From the NCBI GenBank assembly GCA_019704295.1, contig AP024596.1:915369-979368 (forward strand): a stretch of DNA of 64,000 nt. The letters run 5' to 3'. Position 1 is the first letter of the stretch; each line of letters begins with the position of its first letter. The notes under the pieces were generated by a model. It was not told where the DNA came from. It searched no databases and worked only from the letters and a program-made list of their open reading frames with translations. The DNA comes from Sulfolobales archaeon HS-7. GTDB lineage: Archaea; Thermoproteota; Thermoprotei_A; Sulfolobales; Sulfolobaceae. This document shows positions 9,549-18,270 of this stretch, piece by piece. Both the position numbers and the translations under genes were made by a program.

Positions 9549-12194
9549 GTGAAGTTGGAATATCTTGTAGTCTTCCTTTTGCTTTCAACACTATTTATGA
9601 TAACTAGTTTTCCCGTAGCGGACAGCGCAACTTCCGTCCCGGTTGGAATAGCTTCAACGGGTTCGTATTCATGGGGAGGTGAATACACAGTAAATACCTC
9701 TTTAGTATCGGGCTATAATTTAATTCAAACTATTGATGATGAGGGTAATGCAACGCTTCAACTTAATGCTATTCTAGTGGTTAATACAGTTTCCAGCACG
9801 CAAACGTTCCTTTTACAGAATGAAATACGATTCAAGGGAGAGTATTTTCAGGACGTCGATAGAGTGATAAATATAACTTCAGGGTCCAACTATATAAGAG
9901 CTGTAGGCAAAGGTTCAATAAAAGGAAACGTTTATTGTTATAAGGGAATAAAAGGGGTAATTTCTCTACCTCTTCTATCTGTTATTAATATCTCGATAGG
10001 TAAGGTAAACGGGAATATATTAATTCAGTTCAACAACAGTAATATAGGAGGAATTCTAGATCAAGTAAGACTACAAATTTCATCCCTTTCATCATATATA
10101 TATGTAAATGATAGTAGAACTCCATCCGGATATTACTACGACGTAGAAATGGTATGGGGTGGTACAGGGGGTGCCATTATCAATTTTTTAGATCTTAATG
10201 ATACGATGGCATTGTATTATCTTAATAGGGGTGTCTTAATAGCATTTCCGTCTGTTATAAATTACGGTCTGAATACATTAGATAGAGCAATAGGATTAGG
10301 AGTATCTTTACTAGGTAACGGAAACGCTGACGTAACTACATCGTCTTCCTATACGCCTGGTTATCTTACGAATTGTTTCATGCCCTCCGGTCCAGGTTTT
10401 GAGATAGTGAGGGTTGTAAATAGCGAACAATACTATGTAAATGGGAAGACGTTTAGCGGTAATAACACTTTCGCATTCTCTTCTCCATTTCTGTTAAACG
10501 TTAGTATTAGTAAAACTGTTAGGGATTACACACTCTATACTTATTATTTAAAAGTATTTTACTTAAATAATAAAACATATAATCTCTTTCCTGGTAACTC
10601 GTCTTTTACATATATTCCTTTTCTAAGAGAGATAGTCTATACGGTAAATGAGACCCTTTACTATGTCAGGACACCTACTCCTCTCCTGGGTTATATTAAC
10701 GGTATTTTACGGAATATAACTTCTGGCTTTTACTTGAAAGGGACTAATATAACATTTATTCCTGAACAGGTGAGAAACCTAACTTATGATGAGAGAGTAG
10801 CGTTAATCCCAATCCCTTCATCATTGATTTTAACTAGTCCCGTTAACGTTACAGTCGGAAGTGAGCTACAATATTACATTGAAGTGATTTCGCCTATCCC
10901 CTTATACGCAATTTATAATGGAAATAACATTAGTCTGATTAGTGGATGGTATAATAACGGTTCAGTTTTAACTATTCAGAATATATCTTACTATGTCACG
11001 AGTAATGAAAGGTACGTCATCTCGAGAGTCCTACCAACAACTTCCTTTAGTGTTGAAGCACCATTGGTGGTAAACATATCAGTTGTTAAGCAGGTTTTCG
11101 TAAGGTTCTTGCCATACAAATACATTCAAGCTAAAGTTAATGGCGAACTTGAGAATATTTCTAATGGGTGGTATAATTTAGACACAACCATAGTTATAGA
11201 CCCAGGTATTTATACGTTTAATGCAACTAGGGTTATTGTAAATTCTACCGTTGATATTTTAATACAACGACCCATTAATATTACTATACCCGAAAAGGTG
11301 TTATTCAAGGTCACGTTTCAGTATCCATTAAATGTGTTGTATAATGGTACCGAAATCAAAGCTGATTCCCTATGGGTTTACAACGATTCTACAGTAACTA
11401 TAGAGAAAGGATACGTAAGTTTAGGAAATGGTGAAAGAATCTATGTATTAACACCTCTTCAATTAGTTGTCACTTCACCGTTGACACCTAAGATAAAATT
11501 CGTCATTCAGTATTATGTAAACGTTTCAAAACAAATACCCGCATATATTAATGGTACTTTAGGTACACTCGTTTCGGGGTGGTATAATAGTAATACTACG
11601 ATAAATATAGTTAATATCTCGTTAATAGCTAACGACATTAGGGAAGTAGTAATAGCATACCCATCATACTTTTTAGTGAATAAACCTATCTTAGTTATTG
11701 TCTCGGTAACTTATCAGGATTATGTTAATGTAAGCTCTGAAATTAAGCCATATGCTATTATTAATGGTAATGAAACTGTATTCAAGTCAGGGTGGTATAA
11801 TAATAATACTATTGTAAGAATACTGTCGTATACTTCGTACTCGTCTGAGTATAAACCAAACCCGATGCTTGTTATAATAACTCACCCTGCAAATATTATT
11901 GTCAACTGGAATATTTATTATTCCGTAACGATAAATAATGTTACACAGTGGTATGAAAACGGGACTGTGCTGAGAGTCGCCTTACATCTACCCTTCTATG
12001 AAAGAGCAGAGCTAATTGGAACGGAAAACGTTTCTGTTGAGAAAAGTCTCCTTGTGAACCAGCCACTGATCGAGCACGTTAGAATTTTTATCGACTATAA
12101 CTCCTTTATATTTCCAACGCTTTTAGTGATACTCGCTCTAATACTTTCACTATTCGCCAAGAGAGCTAAGGAATTCTATGAGGCGCAACAGTAA
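9549..12194 (+). CDS. secreted thermopsin-like (peptidase A5) protein with C-terminal repeats and membrane anchor
   Basis: An 881-residue envelope protein. Residues 1-27 form a signal peptide. Residues ~30-265 resemble thermopsin, the acid protease of S. acidocaldarius: PVGIASTGSYSW near the start, a TLQLNAILVVNT strand, SGYYYDVEMVWGGTGG (~199-214) and AFPSVINYGLNTLDRA. Residues ~300-840 are repeats of about 65-75 residues carrying a pattern like NGxxxxxxSGWYNxxTxI. A hydrophobic helix (~852-870) followed by KRAKE anchors the C-terminus. It is very rich in N-x-S/T sites. Catalytic residues of the A5 family are not firmly known, so activity cannot be judged. A paralogue of identical length lies at 50529-53174. 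Confidence 0.8.
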   Translation: MKLEYLVVFLLLSTLFMITSFPVADSATSVPVGIASTGSYSWGGEYTVNTSLVSGYNLIQTIDDEGNATLQLNAILVVNTVSSTQTFLLQNEIRFKGEYFQDVDRVINITSGSNYIRAVGKGSIKGNVYCYKGIKGVISLPLLSVINISIGKVNGNILIQFNNSNIGGILDQVRLQISSLSSYIYVNDSRTPSGYYYDVEMVWGGTGGAIINFLDLNDTMALYYLNRGVLIAFPSVINYGLNTLDRAIGLGVSLLGNGNADVTTSSSYTPGYLTNCFMPSGPGFEIVRVVNSEQYYVNGKTFSGNNTFAFSSPFLLNVSISKTVRDYTLYTYYLKVFYLNNKTYNLFPGNSSFTYIPFLREIVYTVNETLYYVRTPTPLLGYINGILRNITSGFYLKGTNITFIPEQVRNLTYDERVALIPIPSSLILTSPVNVTVGSELQYYIEVISPIPLYAIYNGNNISLISGWYNNGSVLTIQNISYYVTSNERYVISRVLPTTSFSVEAPLVVNISVVKQVFVRFLPYKYIQAKVNGELENISNGWYNLDTTIVIDPGIYTFNATRVIVNSTVDILIQRPINITIPEKVLFKVTFQYPLNVLYNGTEIKADSLWVYNDSTVTIEKGYVSLGNGERIYVLTPLQLVVTSPLTPKIKFVIQYYVNVSKQIPAYINGTLGTLVSGWYNSNTTINIVNISLIANDIREVVIAYPSYFLVNKPILVIVSVTYQDYVNVSSEIKPYAIINGNETVFKSGWYNNNTIVRILSYTSYSSEYKPNPMLVIITHPANIIVNWNIYYSVTINNVTQWYENGTVLRVALHLPFYERAELIGTENVSVEKSLLVNQPLIEHVRIFIDYNSFIFPTLLVILALILSLFAKRAKEFYEAQQ

Positions 12195-12203
12195 AACTAT
12201 TTC

Positions 12204-13112
12204 CTATTTAACAATTTTATTTTGACTAACTCTCACAGAGCTTTCTATTGCAGCTACAGCCTCCATTATGATTTTAGAACCTAAAATCGAGGTAATATTC
12301 GAAGTATCTACGATTGGGGATATTTCAACAATATCCATTCCAATTACTTTTTCAGTTATTATATATTGAAGTATGTCGAGTAATTCGGGCGTAGATAAAC
12401 CGTCAGGTTCAGGTGTCTGGGCACCTGGAGCATACGCTGGATCTAAAACGTCTATATCAAACGATACGTAAATATTTTTACAAGTATTCTCAAACTCTCT
12501 TACTCTCTTAGCCACGTCTCTTATTCCTAACCTCCTTATTTCATAAGATGTAACGAAATCTATGCCATTGTTTCTTGCATATTGAACTTCCTCCCTAGTA
12601 ACAGCTCTAGTACCTATTTCCATTATTTTTACTCCTTTTTCACTTATTCGCCTCATTACGCTTGCATGATCAAAAGGATCTCCTAAGTAATCTTCTCTGA
12701 GATCTAGATGAGCGTCAAAACTTACCACACATGTTTCCTGTTCAAATGCATCAATTATCCCCTGAGTTATGGTGTGCTCCCCTCCTATGGTTATTGGGAA
12801 CTTTCCTAGAGAAAGTATGTAACCTATTACATTTCTTATTCTTTTTAATGATTCCTGTATATTTGACGGATGGAGAATAATATCGCCGAAATCCCTAAAA
12901 CCTATATCCCCTATATCAATGCCTTGCCTTAAAGAGTAAAATTCTATGTACTGTGCTGCCTGCCTTATAGATGACGGAGCAAATCTTGTCCCAGGTCTAT
13001 AAGAACTAGTTACGTCTAACGGTGCGCCAACGATTGCATATTTAGATTCCTTTTTTTCAAAACCCGCGAACTTTAGTGTGTCCTCGTTTAAATAAAGTAA
13101 AGCTGATTCCAT
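12204..13112 (-). CDS. speB: agmatinase / arginase-family ureohydrolase
   Basis: Binuclear manganese ureohydrolase, probably agmatinase (agmatine to putrescine plus urea), a step in polyamine synthesis. Metal-binding motifs are GGEHTITQG, SFDAHLDLRED and SFDIDVLDPAYAPGAQTPEPDG. From the ATG at 13112 the protein has 302 residues, normal for the family. A GTG at 13148 would add 12 residues, but a TATA-like TTATATT at about 13152-13158 (minus strand) would then lie too close; it fits the inner start. Arginase or another ureohydrolase specificity cannot be excluded. Confidence 0.85.
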   Translation of the reverse strand: MESALLYLNEDTLKFAGFEKKESKYAIVGAPLDVTSSYRPGTRFAPSSIRQAAQYIEFYSLRQGIDIGDIGFRDFGDIILHPSNIQESLKRIRNVIGYILSLGKFPITIGGEHTITQGIIDAFEQETCVVSFDAHLDLREDYLGDPFDHASVMRRISEKGVKIMEIGTRAVTREEVQYARNNGIDFVTSYEIRRLGIRDVAKRVREFENTCKNIYVSFDIDVLDPAYAPGAQTPEPDGLSTPELLDILQYIITEKVIGMDIVEISPIVDTSNITSILGSKIIMEAVAAIESSVRVSQNKIVK

Positions 13113-13166
13113 AAAGCGATCCTTTTTGATCAAGTTAATAAGCATCACATTGTAGAATATAAGCCG

Positions 13167-14858
13167 ATGAGTACTGTTGAAGATAAAGTGGAGAGAGTCA
13201 CGGGAGTCGCCTTAAAGAGGGGACTCTTTTGGCCCTCATTTGAAATATATGGAGGAGTTGCCGGTCTCTACGACATAGGACCTGTAGGTGTTAGAATAAA
13301 GAATAGAATTGTAAAATTATGGCGAGATATAGTTATTAGGGAAAACGACGACCTTGTAATGGAAGTTGAGACACCTATAATTACGCCAGAAGCCGTACTC
13401 AAAGCTAGTGGTCACGTAGATCACTTTACGGATCCAGTCGTTGAGTGCATGCAGTGTCACAGAGTTTTCAGGGCAGATCACTTAGTAGAAGAGAAATTGA
13501 AGATTAATGCAGAAGGACTTGCCGTTAACGAATTAACACAGATCATATCAACCAATAAAATAAAGTGTCCTTACTGCGATGGTGAATTAGGCCCGGTTAC
13601 AACATTTAATCTGTTATTTAAGACAATAATAGGTCCGTATTCAGGTTCAACCGGTTACATGCGTCCAGAAACGGCTCAGGGAATATTTACCTCATTTAAG
13701 AGGGTTTTTGAAAGTAGTAGGGAGTCATTACCATTGGGCATAGCACAGATTGGCAGAGTAGGCAGGAATGAAATATCTCCCAGACAGAACCTAATAAGAA
13801 TGAGAGATTTTACCATAATGGAGCTGGAATTTTTCTTTGATACAAGTCAGAAGAGGAACATTCCATGGGAAAGAGTAGAAAAAGTGAAGATTAAAGTGCT
13901 AGACCTTGATATGAAGAGGCAAGGAGAAAAACCTAACGAGTACAAACCACACGAGTTAGCTACCAGTGGGAAGGTTTTGGATGAGTGGATGGCCTATTGG
14001 ATGGGCGTATCTCAGAAATTCGTAGAAAAACTAGGCATAAAAAATTCTTATTTTGAGGAGAAATCTCCAGAGGAAAGAGCTCATTACTCCAAGCAGACTT
14101 TTGATTTAATGGTTGATATTAATGGAACAAGTGTTGAAATTTCTGGCATAGCCTATCGAGGAGATTACGATCTTAGCGCACACATGAATGCGACTGGAAA
14201 GGACCTAACAGTATTCAAACGTTACGACACTCCTAAGACTATTAAGAAGGACATTATTTTAATAGATAAGAGTAAATTAATAAAAGCGTTTGGAGAGAGA
14301 GGCAAATCAATAATTGAAAAATTAAGTCGTATGACAAAAGACGAATTAGAAGGAATTGTACTATCCCGGAAGGCTGTTGACGACGTAATAATAGCCGAAT
14401 ACGCTATAATTAATCAAACAGAAGAGAAGGTATCTGGTGAAAGGATAGTTCCTCATGTTATAGAACCCTCGTTTGGAGTTGAAAGGTGTTTTTATTTGTC
14501 CTTAATAAATTCATTCAGAATAAAGGAAAACAGAAATATTCTCTCTCTACCTCCTGAGATAGCTCCTTTTGATTTAGCAGTTTTCCCACTTTTAGAGAGA
14601 CAGCCGCTAATCGACAAAAGCAAAGAATTAGTTAGATTAGTTAAGGATTCAGGATATGAAGTATTTTATGACGAAAGTGGAAGTATAGGAAAGAGATATG
14701 CGAGGGCCGATGAGATAGGTATTCCCTTGGCAATAACGGTAGATCCCCAGACTTTAGATGATAACACTGTTACAATAAGAAATAGGGACACATGGGAGCA
14801 GGTCAGGGTTCATGTGAATAACATTTTAATGACCTTGGGAGAACTATTACATGGTTAA
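13167..14858 (+). CDS. glyS: glycyl-tRNA synthetase
   Basis: Class II synthetase of the alpha2 archaeal/eukaryotic type, 563 residues. The N-terminal LKRGLFWPSFEIYGGVAGLYDIGPVG is typical. Zinc-binding pairs CMQCHRVF and CPYCDGEL lie at about residues 93 and 135. Motif 2-like MRPETAQGIFTSFKR and REISPRQNLIRMRDFT-type sequence, motif 3 EPSFGVERCFY and the anticodon-binding domain (~460-555) are present. It starts a rightward run with two small genes downstream. Confidence 0.96.
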   Translation: MSTVEDKVERVTGVALKRGLFWPSFEIYGGVAGLYDIGPVGVRIKNRIVKLWRDIVIRENDDLVMEVETPIITPEAVLKASGHVDHFTDPVVECMQCHRVFRADHLVEEKLKINAEGLAVNELTQIISTNKIKCPYCDGELGPVTTFNLLFKTIIGPYSGSTGYMRPETAQGIFTSFKRVFESSRESLPLGIAQIGRVGRNEISPRQNLIRMRDFTIMELEFFFDTSQKRNIPWERVEKVKIKVLDLDMKRQGEKPNEYKPHELATSGKVLDEWMAYWMGVSQKFVEKLGIKNSYFEEKSPEERAHYSKQTFDLMVDINGTSVEISGIAYRGDYDLSAHMNATGKDLTVFKRYDTPKTIKKDIILIDKSKLIKAFGERGKSIIEKLSRMTKDELEGIVLSRKAVDDVIIAEYAIINQTEEKVSGERIVPHVIEPSFGVERCFYLSLINSFRIKENRNILSLPPEIAPFDLAVFPLLERQPLIDKSKELVRLVKDSGYEVFYDESGSIGKRYARADEIGIPLAITVDPQTLDDNTVTIRNRDTWEQVRVHVNNILMTLGELLHG

Positions 14859-14880
14859 CGTAGTTTGGGGTAAGATCGTT

Positions 14881-15228
14881 ATGTCTTCAGACGAGAATGA
14901 GGGAAAAGAAAAAGTTGATATCAAATCGCTAGTAAACATAATACCACCGGCATCTGCGAGAAAGGAAAAAATGCAATCAATTAAGGAAAAAAGAGTTAAA
15001 GTAAAAAAGAATAGCAATTTGGAAGAAGGTTTTGCTCTCATGTCATCAAGTCTAGCATCCTCACTACAAATTAAGGAGTGCGTAGAACTTTCTATAAAGG
15101 GGAAAAGGGTAAGAGTATCAGCGATAATCCAGGATAATGTAAATGATGAGACGGTTTATATGAATGGAAAGGATATGGAGAAGAATGGTATTAATGACAA
15201 TAGTGTGGTGACTATTAGGAAGTGTTAA
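14881..15228 (+). CDS. conserved small protein downstream of glyS, function unknown
   Basis: A protein of about 115 residues that I do not recognise. The N-terminal half is charged and probably disordered (many K/E), the C-terminal half looks like a small beta domain (VELSIKGKRVRVSAIIQ, then ETVYMNGKDMEKNGINDNSVVTI). An ATG at 14851 would overlap the end of glyS by 8 bases and add 10 residues; the internal ATG at 14881 gives a more natural MSSDENEG start. The next gene follows after two bases, so glyS and both small genes are probably one transcript. Confidence 0.6.
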   Translation: MSSDENEGKEKVDIKSLVNIIPPASARKEKMQSIKEKRVKVKKNSNLEEGFALMSSSLASSLQIKECVELSIKGKRVRVSAIIQDNVNDETVYMNGKDMEKNGINDNSVVTIRKC

Positions 15229-15230
15229 TT

Positions 15231-15647
15231 ATGAACGATATTGACATAGAGTTAGATAGTCGATTAACGCAATTTGGGGAGACTGTCACGGAATACCTTG
15301 AGGGAAAAGATATAGTAGAAAGTTTACTACAAGCTAAGGAGGATCCTGAGGAATTAAGAATTCGTATGACAAAGGTAGCATTATCAAGAAGGAAAATACG
15401 GGCCATGTTAACAAGTATGAATAAACTTCTACGTTCGGCATCCGATAATTCGGTTAGAGAGCAGGCCATAGCGCTTTTCTCCTTTCTTAATACAATAGGA
15501 TTAAGAGAAGAACTAGAAGTAATTCAACAAATGAGAAAAAGTGGGTTGTTATTCAATAGCAACGAACTCGATAGTTATGAGAGAGAGATTAACTTAATGA
15601 TTAAACAAATAAGTAGCATATTAGACGAGGTTGAGAAGAATATATAG
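15231..15647 (+). CDS. small helical protein of the glyS operon, function unknown
   Basis: About 138 residues, almost entirely alpha-helical by composition, with heptad-like spacing of hydrophobics in its second half (YEREINLMIKQISSILDEVEKNI). No catalytic motif or metal site is visible. The ATG at 15231 lies two bases after the stop of the upstream gene; an in-frame GTG at 15222 is possible. Its position suggests a partner role with the preceding small protein, which is inference. Confidence 0.6.
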   Translation: MNDIDIELDSRLTQFGETVTEYLEGKDIVESLLQAKEDPEELRIRMTKVALSRRKIRAMLTSMNKLLRSASDNSVREQAIALFSFLNTIGLREELEVIQQMRKSGLLFNSNELDSYEREINLMIKQISSILDEVEKNI

Positions 15648-15702
15648 AATTAAATATTGATCAGTTAACTTTCATATATATTAAATGGTCATCTTTTATG
15701 AT

Positions 15703-15984
15703 TTATGTTCTTATTGCTAAATATAATAATATCAGAGCTATCACGTTCGTAACAATTATCCCTAATGAGGGGAGGGCGTACATAAATCCACTTGTGCTCC
15801 ACATAAAGAAACTTGAAACTAGTAAGATCTGTTCTATAAAAATCACTATTGACGTAATAAAAAGCGTAGTAGTAAACCTCGTCTTAACTAATCCCCTAAG
15901 TCTTAAGTATTCAACTAATATTAGCAAAGCGAAAAAGGAAGACAAAAACCCAACGCCAATATCTACGTACCAGAGCTTAATCAT
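15703..15984 (-). CDS. small membrane protein, three predicted spans
   Basis: A 93-residue protein with three hydrophobic segments (residues ~10-28, ~40-62 and ~68-90) and an arginine-rich loop RLRGLVKTRF after the first. No family is recognised. It points leftward, is convergent with the glyS group, and lies 79 bases beyond the stop codon of tfb, so it may be the tail of that transcript. Confidence 0.55.
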   Translation of the reverse strand: MIKLWYVDIGVGFLSSFFALLILVEYLRLRGLVKTRFTTTLFITSIVIFIEQILLVSSFFMWSTSGFMYALPSLGIIVTNVIALILLYLAIRT

Positions 15985-16063
15985 GCTAGCTACACGCTAT
16001 CCATTCTTTTCAAGAAGGGTATAAAAATTTTTACCAAAATTTGTTTGGAAAATTTTACGTAAA

Positions 16064-16981
16064 TTACTGTTGGGGAATATCTATTCTCAATTCTTGTATC
16101 AATTCTTTATATCTATTCCTAACTGTAACTTCTGTAACGCCTGCAAGCTGAGCTATTTCCTTCTGTGTTCTTCTCTCCCCGTTCTGCAGAGCAGCTATAT
16201 ATATTGCTGCGGCAGCAAGTCCGGCTGGATCTTTTCCAGCCGTTATACCTGTGCTCTTTGCTTTTTCTAATATTTCGGCTGCCATTTTCATAGCACTGCC
16301 TGAAACACCGAGTACAGCTCCTATTCTCGTAACGTAGTCCCTAGCATCGGTAACGGGGACGTCTATTTGTAATTCCTTCAATAGTAATCTGTAACCTCTT
16401 GCTACTTCTTTTCTATTAGCTTTGGTATAAGCAGCTATTTCATCTAATGTTCTTGCAACTTTCATTCGTCTACATGCGGTGTATATGGACGCTGCAACTA
16501 CGCTTTCAATGCTTCTTCCCCTTACTAATCCTTTTTCTACTGCTCTTCTGTATATTGACGAAGCCTCATCTTTTACCGACTTAGGCAACCCTAGATTATT
16601 CGCAATTCTTTCTAATTCGTTCATAGCCTGCGCTAGATTTCTATCAATACTAGTCTGTATTCTTGCTCGGATTTGCCATTTTCTCCATCTTAAGGCTTCA
16701 AGTCTCTTCCTAGGTTCTAAAGTTCTTCCCATAGCATCTCTATCTCTCCAATCGATTAAAGTCGAAAGACCCCTATCATGTATTGTGTTATTTAGGGGTC
16801 CACCCACCCTACTTCTTTTCTCTTTTTCTTCAGGAGTAAAAGCTCTCCATTCTGGACCCTGATCTACTACACGGTCCTCGATTATTTCCCCGGTCTCTTC
16901 ACAAATATATTCTCCACGCTCAAAATCGTAAACTACCTTATCCTGCGGACAAGGAGTATTAGAACGCGTCTCATCCGTCAT
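16064..16981 (-). CDS. tfb: transcription initiation factor B (TFB1 type)
   Basis: Archaeal TFIIB homologue, 305 residues, which bridges TBP-DNA and RNA polymerase. The B-reader region [36 protein letters not shown] and two cyclin-fold repeats (~110-200, ~205-300) are intact, ending in the helix-turn-helix [20 protein letters not shown]. The N-terminal zinc ribbon keeps only one cysteine in each pair (CPQDK and ICEETG), as in other Sulfolobales TFB1 proteins that I recall. Confidence 0.96.
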   Translation of the reverse strand: MTDETRSNTPCPQDKVVYDFERGEYICEETGEIIEDRVVDQGPEWRAFTPEEKEKRSRVGGPLNNTIHDRGLSTLIDWRDRDAMGRTLEPRKRLEALRWRKWQIRARIQTSIDRNLAQAMNELERIANNLGLPKSVKDEASSIYRRAVEKGLVRGRSIESVVAASIYTACRRMKVARTLDEIAAYTKANRKEVARGYRLLLKELQIDVPVTDARDYVTRIGAVLGVSGSAMKMAAEILEKAKSTGITAGKDPAGLAAAAIYIAALQNGERRTQKEIAQLAGVTEVTVRNRYKELIQELRIDIPQQ

Positions 16982-17006
16982 TTATCACACCTACTAACAG
17001 AAAACC

Positions 17007-17018
17007 TTATATATATGT
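17007..17018 (-). promoter_or_regulatory. TATA box of tfb
   Basis: On the minus strand ACATATATATAA lies 26-37 bases before the tfb ATG, a strong TATA element. It predicts a transcript starting at or within a few bases of the start codon. Confidence 0.55.
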
Positions 17019-17086
17019 AAGTAGCATCATTAATAAAGTTTTCCTATATATACTATATAAGCTTATCGTCATTTCTAACATGAGTC

Positions 17087-17395
17087 TTACTCTATTATAA
17101 GTATATTTGATGATGGATATCCCATTTCTTCAAGTACTTGCCTTACTTTTTCCCTGTGATCCCCCTGTAACTCTATCCTATTATTTTTGGTAGTTCCACC
17201 CGTAGCTAACCTCGATTTTAATTCCGATGCTATTTCTTTTAGCTTGCTATCGTTTCCTTCTATGCCCTCTATAACCGTTACTTCCTTTCCATATCTCCTT
17301 TTTTCCAACCTTACCTTTATAAATTGTTCTTCTTTATTTAACTGTTCACAAAATTCTGGAGGCAATCCTCCACAGTTATCCTTTTCTTCAGCCAT
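17087..17395 (-). CDS. translation initiation factor aIF1 (SUI1 family)
   Basis: A 102-residue SUI1/eIF1-like protein that in archaea promotes accurate start selection on the small subunit. The conserved core is [21 protein letters not shown], then [37 protein letters not shown], the classic GGT-x-K...LQGDH signature. Residues 1-20 hold two cysteines (C8, C16). In many archaea a SUI1 gene lies after rpl29; here it stands alone next to tfb. Confidence 0.93.
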   Translation of the reverse strand: MAEEKDNCGGLPPEFCEQLNKEEQFIKVRLEKRRYGKEVTVIEGIEGNDSKLKEIASELKSRLATGGTTKNNRIELQGDHREKVRQVLEEMGYPSSNILIIE

Positions 17396-17736
17396 TCATA
17401 ATGAACATCGTTTTTCCACTATATAACTATATCGTTTTAACCAAACGAGTACTTTTCTACTTTATATTGTAAGTTCTGAAAAACTATATGATATATCCCT
17501 TTGAAACTGTAAAACCCTTTTTATTAAAAATTAGGATATATAAGTATAAGAAATTTATTAATATTTTAAAGTAAAATATAAGGGTCTCATCCCATTATTC
17601 TCAAAAGTTAAAGACAACTTACTAATGAGGGGGGACGAAAATGTACATTATATACCATATTTGATTTTGTTCGTCTCTTTACACGCTGATTTAATTAAAT
17701 AGTCTTATATATTGTCGAGATAAACCATAGTTGTCT
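17396..17736. other. 340-bp AT-rich intergenic region
   Basis: Between the divergent aIF1 gene and a small rightward gene. Only AT-rich sequence, with a G-rich patch GAGGGGGGAC near 17627-17636, is seen. No RNA gene is recognised. Confidence 0.35.
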
Positions 17737-18048
17737 ATGGAACAGATAGTGGCCTTTTTGAACAAGTTAGACAGAACTCAATTCTTATCGATATATAAAG
17801 CATTCATCACAAAATATCCCGACACCGTTATTCTTTTAGAACCTATTAAGTTCACATTTTCCGCATATGATTGGTCATCAAGTAAGTATGATATAAACGG
17901 TTTACTCGATTTTCTATTAGAATTCAGAAAGAATCTAAACACTAATGCCAAACTAATAGTATTTACTACGATACCGCTTAGCGCTAACTTCATATCAAGA
18001 GACAAAATTGTTTTGCTTAATCCGGAAAACTTAGATAGAGTTATTTAG
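17737..18048 (+). CDS. small protein resembling a DUF835-like segment
   Basis: About 103 residues with alternating strands and helices: PDTVILLEPIKF, INGLLDFLLEFRKNLNTNAKLIVFTTIP and ISRDKIVLLNPENLDRVI. The strand-helix-strand pattern and the end resemble the DUF835 type of archaeal sensory or accessory domain, but similarity is loose and the assignment is weak. An in-frame TTG at 17731 is possible; the ATG at 17737 is preferred. It is monocistronic. Confidence 0.5.
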   Translation: MEQIVAFLNKLDRTQFLSIYKAFITKYPDTVILLEPIKFTFSAYDWSSSKYDINGLLDFLLEFRKNLNTNAKLIVFTTIPLSANFISRDKIVLLNPENLDRVI

Positions 18049-18270
18049 GTCTAACATTTAGTTTGGACCTAAATTTAAGGGTTATTTGCCTTGTAATTTT
18101 TATAAATATTGATAGATAAATACAGTATTTTAACGGCTCCAAAATAACTATTATATAAAAATCAGTAATAACTATTTAGTATTCAATATAACCTATTATT
18201 ACTTACTTTATTGATTTATACTATAAATAAATTTAAAATATTGACTACTATTAAGTAATTGTTAAATGTT

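Noticed and set aside
15698..16024. Rightward 108-codon frame
   Set aside because: Antisense shadow of the small membrane protein at 15703-15984, which has clear hydrophobic spans on the other strand.
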